Shown here: piece after piece, positions 5,882 to 7,735 of the stretch
Layout of the letters: the number at the start of each line of letters is the position of its first letter
Position numbering within the stretch: the stretch's first letter is position 1
Position numbers and translations under genes: made by a program
From: Bacteroidales bacterium
GTDB lineage: Bacteria; Bacteroidota; Bacteroidia; Bacteroidales; Muribaculaceae
Length of the DNA: 7,735 nt
NCBI GenBank assembly: GCA_900752535.1
Contig: CAADVV010000030.1
Location: 1 to 7,735, forward strand
Direction of reading: 5' to 3'
The notes under the pieces: model-generated
The model's database searches: none
Told to the model about the DNA's origin: nothing
The model's input: the letters and a program-made list of their open reading frames with translations, nothing else

Positions 5882-7210
5882 ATGAATCACCTGAGATATA
5901 TAGCAGCCGCGGTTGCGTCGCTGATTTCGCTTATGCCCGCTTTGGCGTCGTCACTGTCGGTGACATCTTCGTCGACTGACAAGCCCATCGAATGTGAAGC
6001 ACCGTCGTCGTCAGGACTGCGCGCCGTCTACGTTGTCAATGGTGTCAGCGGGGTCAACATCGTCTACACACCCTCGAACTCCGCCAACCAAGTGACATGG
6101 TCACGTTTTAGCGCACTCGGCGGAGGCTATGCCGAGCCGGTGACCGCCGGAGTGACAACCGAAGGCTCTTCATCGGTGCTCACAGCCGTCGAGGCCGACA
6201 TGGGCTATATCGTCGAAGAAGGCTCGGAACGCACATGCTTCTGGGTGGTCGATTACGCCCTCCATCCTCTCGACATGCACAGCCTCATCGAGGCCGCCGA
6301 GGAGCCCGACTGCTCGATGACCGCACTGGTTCTCGAAGGGTCCGCACCCAGGCTGACCTATCACGACATCAACGGACGTCAGCTGACGCTCTCGCGTGAG
6401 ATGAACCTCAGCTACACCACCCTCGAATATAACGAGGAGACACACGTCTTCACCCCTGTGGAGACCTCCGAGACACTCGACGACGCCGAGCACACCATCC
6501 ACACTCCCGCTCCGCTCTGCTCAACCCGCTTCACCCTCGAGGGGGACAGGTTCCTGAAAGTCTGGGGCCGCCCCCAGAGTGTCACATCACCCGAGGTGGC
6601 TGCCTATGCCGTCGACCAGCGCTCATGGGCCACACGTCAGGGGGAGAAAGCCGAAAACGAAATATCGGGAGGCGACGATGTCACCCAGCTTGGCGGTTCG
6701 GCCCCCGCTGTCGTTGATTTCGGTGCCGCAGTCACCGAGGCCGCCATCTTCACCGAATGGCAGATGTCGCGCAGCGCCGACTTTGACGAAATCACCTATC
6801 GCGAGTCACAGCCCGAATTTACCTACACGTTCGACGAACTCGGCACGACCTATGTGCGTTTTGTTTGTGACAACGCCGCCGGAAAGTGCCAGTCGGTCGG
6901 ACAGACCTATGAAGTCTCGATAGGCGAATCACAGCTACTCTGTCCCAACGCCTTCTCGCCCGGAGTCTCCGAGGGTGTCAACGACGAATGGCGCGTAAGC
7001 TACAAATCAATCATCGAGTTTGACTGCCACATCTTCAACCGCTGGGGCCAGAAAATGGCAACACTGACAGACCCTTCACAAGGCTGGGACGGACGCCACG
7101 GCGGCAAGATTGTACCCGCCGGCGTCTACTACTATGTCATCAAGGCCCGCGGAGCCGACGGCAAGAAATATAACCTCAGCGGCGATATAAATATCGTCGG
7201 ATATGAATAA
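5882..7210 (+). CDS. Secreted protein with PKD-like domain and gliding-motility/type IX secretion C-terminal domain
   Basis: A 442-residue exported protein. Residues 1-23 form a clear Sec signal peptide (RYIAAAVASLISLMPALAS), which supports ATG 5882 over the next in-frame Met. Residues about 30-225 I do not recognise; they are acidic, probably beta-rich, and hold four cysteines (38, 119, 144, 213). Residues about 273-348 resemble a PKD/Ig-like domain, ending in a strand-turn-strand (FTYTFDELGTTYVRFVCDNA) typical of such folds. Residues 353-442 match the gliding-motility-associated C-terminal domain (CHU_C / TIGR04131, type B CTD): CPNAFSP, GVNDEWRV, HIFNRWGQ, GWDGRHGGK and PAGVYYYVIKARGADGKKY. 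In Bacteroidetes this domain directs cargo through the type IX secretion system to the cell surface. No PorP/SprF-like partner gene lies in the window. The lytic transglycosylase gene follows 21 bases later, probably on the same transcript. The role of the protein itself is unknown. Confidence 0.88.
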   Translation: MNHLRYIAAAVASLISLMPALASSLSVTSSSTDKPIECEAPSSSGLRAVYVVNGVSGVNIVYTPSNSANQVTWSRFSALGGGYAEPVTAGVTTEGSSSVLTAVEADMGYIVEEGSERTCFWVVDYALHPLDMHSLIEAAEEPDCSMTALVLEGSAPRLTYHDINGRQLTLSREMNLSYTTLEYNEETHVFTPVETSETLDDAEHTIHTPAPLCSTRFTLEGDRFLKVWGRPQSVTSPEVAAYAVDQRSWATRQGEKAENEISGGDDVTQLGGSAPAVVDFGAAVTEAAIFTEWQMSRSADFDEITYRESQPEFTYTFDELGTTYVRFVCDNAAGKCQSVGQTYEVSIGESQLLCPNAFSPGVSEGVNDEWRVSYKSIIEFDCHIFNRWGQKMATLTDPSQGWDGRHGGKIVPAGVYYYVIKARGADGKKYNLSGDINIVGYE

Positions 7211-7231
7211 ACAAACCTGACATAAAAAGAA

Positions 7232-7735
7232 ATGAACTCCCTCCTGAAAACCCTGACAATAGCTGCCGCTCTGGGCGCCTCACCCGTCATCATGACCGCC
7301 ACGCCGCTGCCCGATATGACCGACGGCTTCTCAGACGTGCTCACTCCGGATATACCCGAATATATAACTTTTGCAGGTGAGAAAATTGACCTCAGTCGCC
7401 GCGACTATGCCGAACGCCTCGACCGCGAGCTGACGTCTATGATTTACACCCACAGCAACACCCTCCTCCAGATTAAGCGCGCCAACCGTTACTTCCCGAT
7501 AATGGCGCCGATACTGAAGAAAAACGGTGTGCCCGAAGACCTTCTCTATCTCGCCTGTATAGAGAGCATCCTCAACCCGCGCGCCGTCTCTCACGCCAAG
7601 GCCGCCGGACTGTGGCAGTTTATGCCCGCCACCGGACGCGAATACGGGCTCGAAGTCAACGAATATGTCGACGAGCGTTTCGACCCCGAGAAATCCACCG
7701 AGGCCGCCTGCCGCTACCTCAATAGCGCCCGCAAC
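7232..7735 (+). CDS. MltD-like lytic transglycosylase, N-terminal part only
   Basis: Translated directly from ATG 7232: 168 codons, open at the right edge. Residues 1-24 look like a Sec signal peptide (LLKTLTIAAALGASPVIMTA) without an obvious lipobox. Residues about 85-168 are the start of an SLT/MltD goose-lysozyme-like catalytic domain: YFPIMAPILKKNGVPEDLLY, then LACIESILNPRAVSHAKAAG with catalytic Glu111, then GLWQFMPATGREYGL, and DPEKSTEAACRYLN. Such enzymes cleave the MurNAc-GlcNAc bond of peptidoglycan with formation of 1,6-anhydroMurNAc, in the periplasm. MltD proteins usually end in LysM repeats, which would lie outside the window. No promoter boxes are visible in the 21 bases before it, so co-transcription with the T9SS-CTD gene is likely; the leader CATAAAAAGAA is A-rich and lacks a Shine-Dalgarno. 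Confidence 0.9.
   Translation, partial: MNSLLKTLTIAAALGASPVIMTATPLPDMTDGFSDVLTPDIPEYITFAGEKIDLSRRDYAERLDRELTSMIYTHSNTLLQIKRANRYFPIMAPILKKNGVPEDLLYLACIESILNPRAVSHAKAAGLWQFMPATGREYGLEVNEYVDERFDPEKSTEAACRYLNSARN

Overview
The window reads as a chromosomal segment of a Bacteroidetes bacterium, most likely of the order Bacteroidales and plausibly a gut Muribaculaceae-type organism. Three things support this: four promoter-like sites with the Bacteroidetes -33 TTG(TTTG) / -7 TAnnTTTG layout, A-rich translation leaders without Shine-Dalgarno sequences, and a protein with a gliding-motility-type (type IX secretion) C-terminal domain. The genus is an inference from moderately high GC content and protein style. 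Nothing suggests recent transfer: there are no insertion sequences, tRNAs, phage genes or CRISPR arrays, and composition looks even throughout.

Layout. (1) Positions 1-321, minus strand: the N-terminal 107 codons of an exported alpha/beta-hydrolase, cut by the left edge. (2) Positions 322-444: a compact divergent promoter region serving that esterase and the biotin operon. (3) Positions 445-4833, plus strand: a four-gene biotin operon, bioA-bioF-bioG/bioC(fused)-bioD. Every junction is a 4-base ATGA stop/start overlap. Together the genes cover the start and end of pimeloyl-ACP synthesis (BioC methylates the malonyl starter, BioG removes the methyl ester), then KAPA (BioF), DAPA (BioA) and dethiobiotin (BioD). 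Biotin synthase (bioB) is absent from the window. (4) Positions 4834-4884: a short gap with its own promoter. (5) Positions 4885-5753: a DEDDy 3'-5' exonuclease of the RNase D/WRN type, joined by another ATGA overlap to a 71-residue two-helix membrane protein of unknown function. (6) Positions 5754-5881: a 128-base gap holding a promoter that leaves almost no 5' leader. (7) Positions 5882-7210: a secreted protein with a PKD-like domain and a type IX secretion C-terminal domain, followed after 21 bases by (8) a membrane-bound-lytic-transglycosylase-D-like murein hydrolase, cut by the right edge at codon 168.

The most notable points are the single-chain BioG-BioC fusion, which puts the methyltransferase that opens pimelate synthesis and the esterase that closes it on one polypeptide; the missing bioB; the very short leaders after recognisable promoters; and the uncharacterised exonuclease/small membrane protein pair. 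I did not find a clearly new defence, mobile or RNA-based system here; most of the window is core metabolism and envelope biology.
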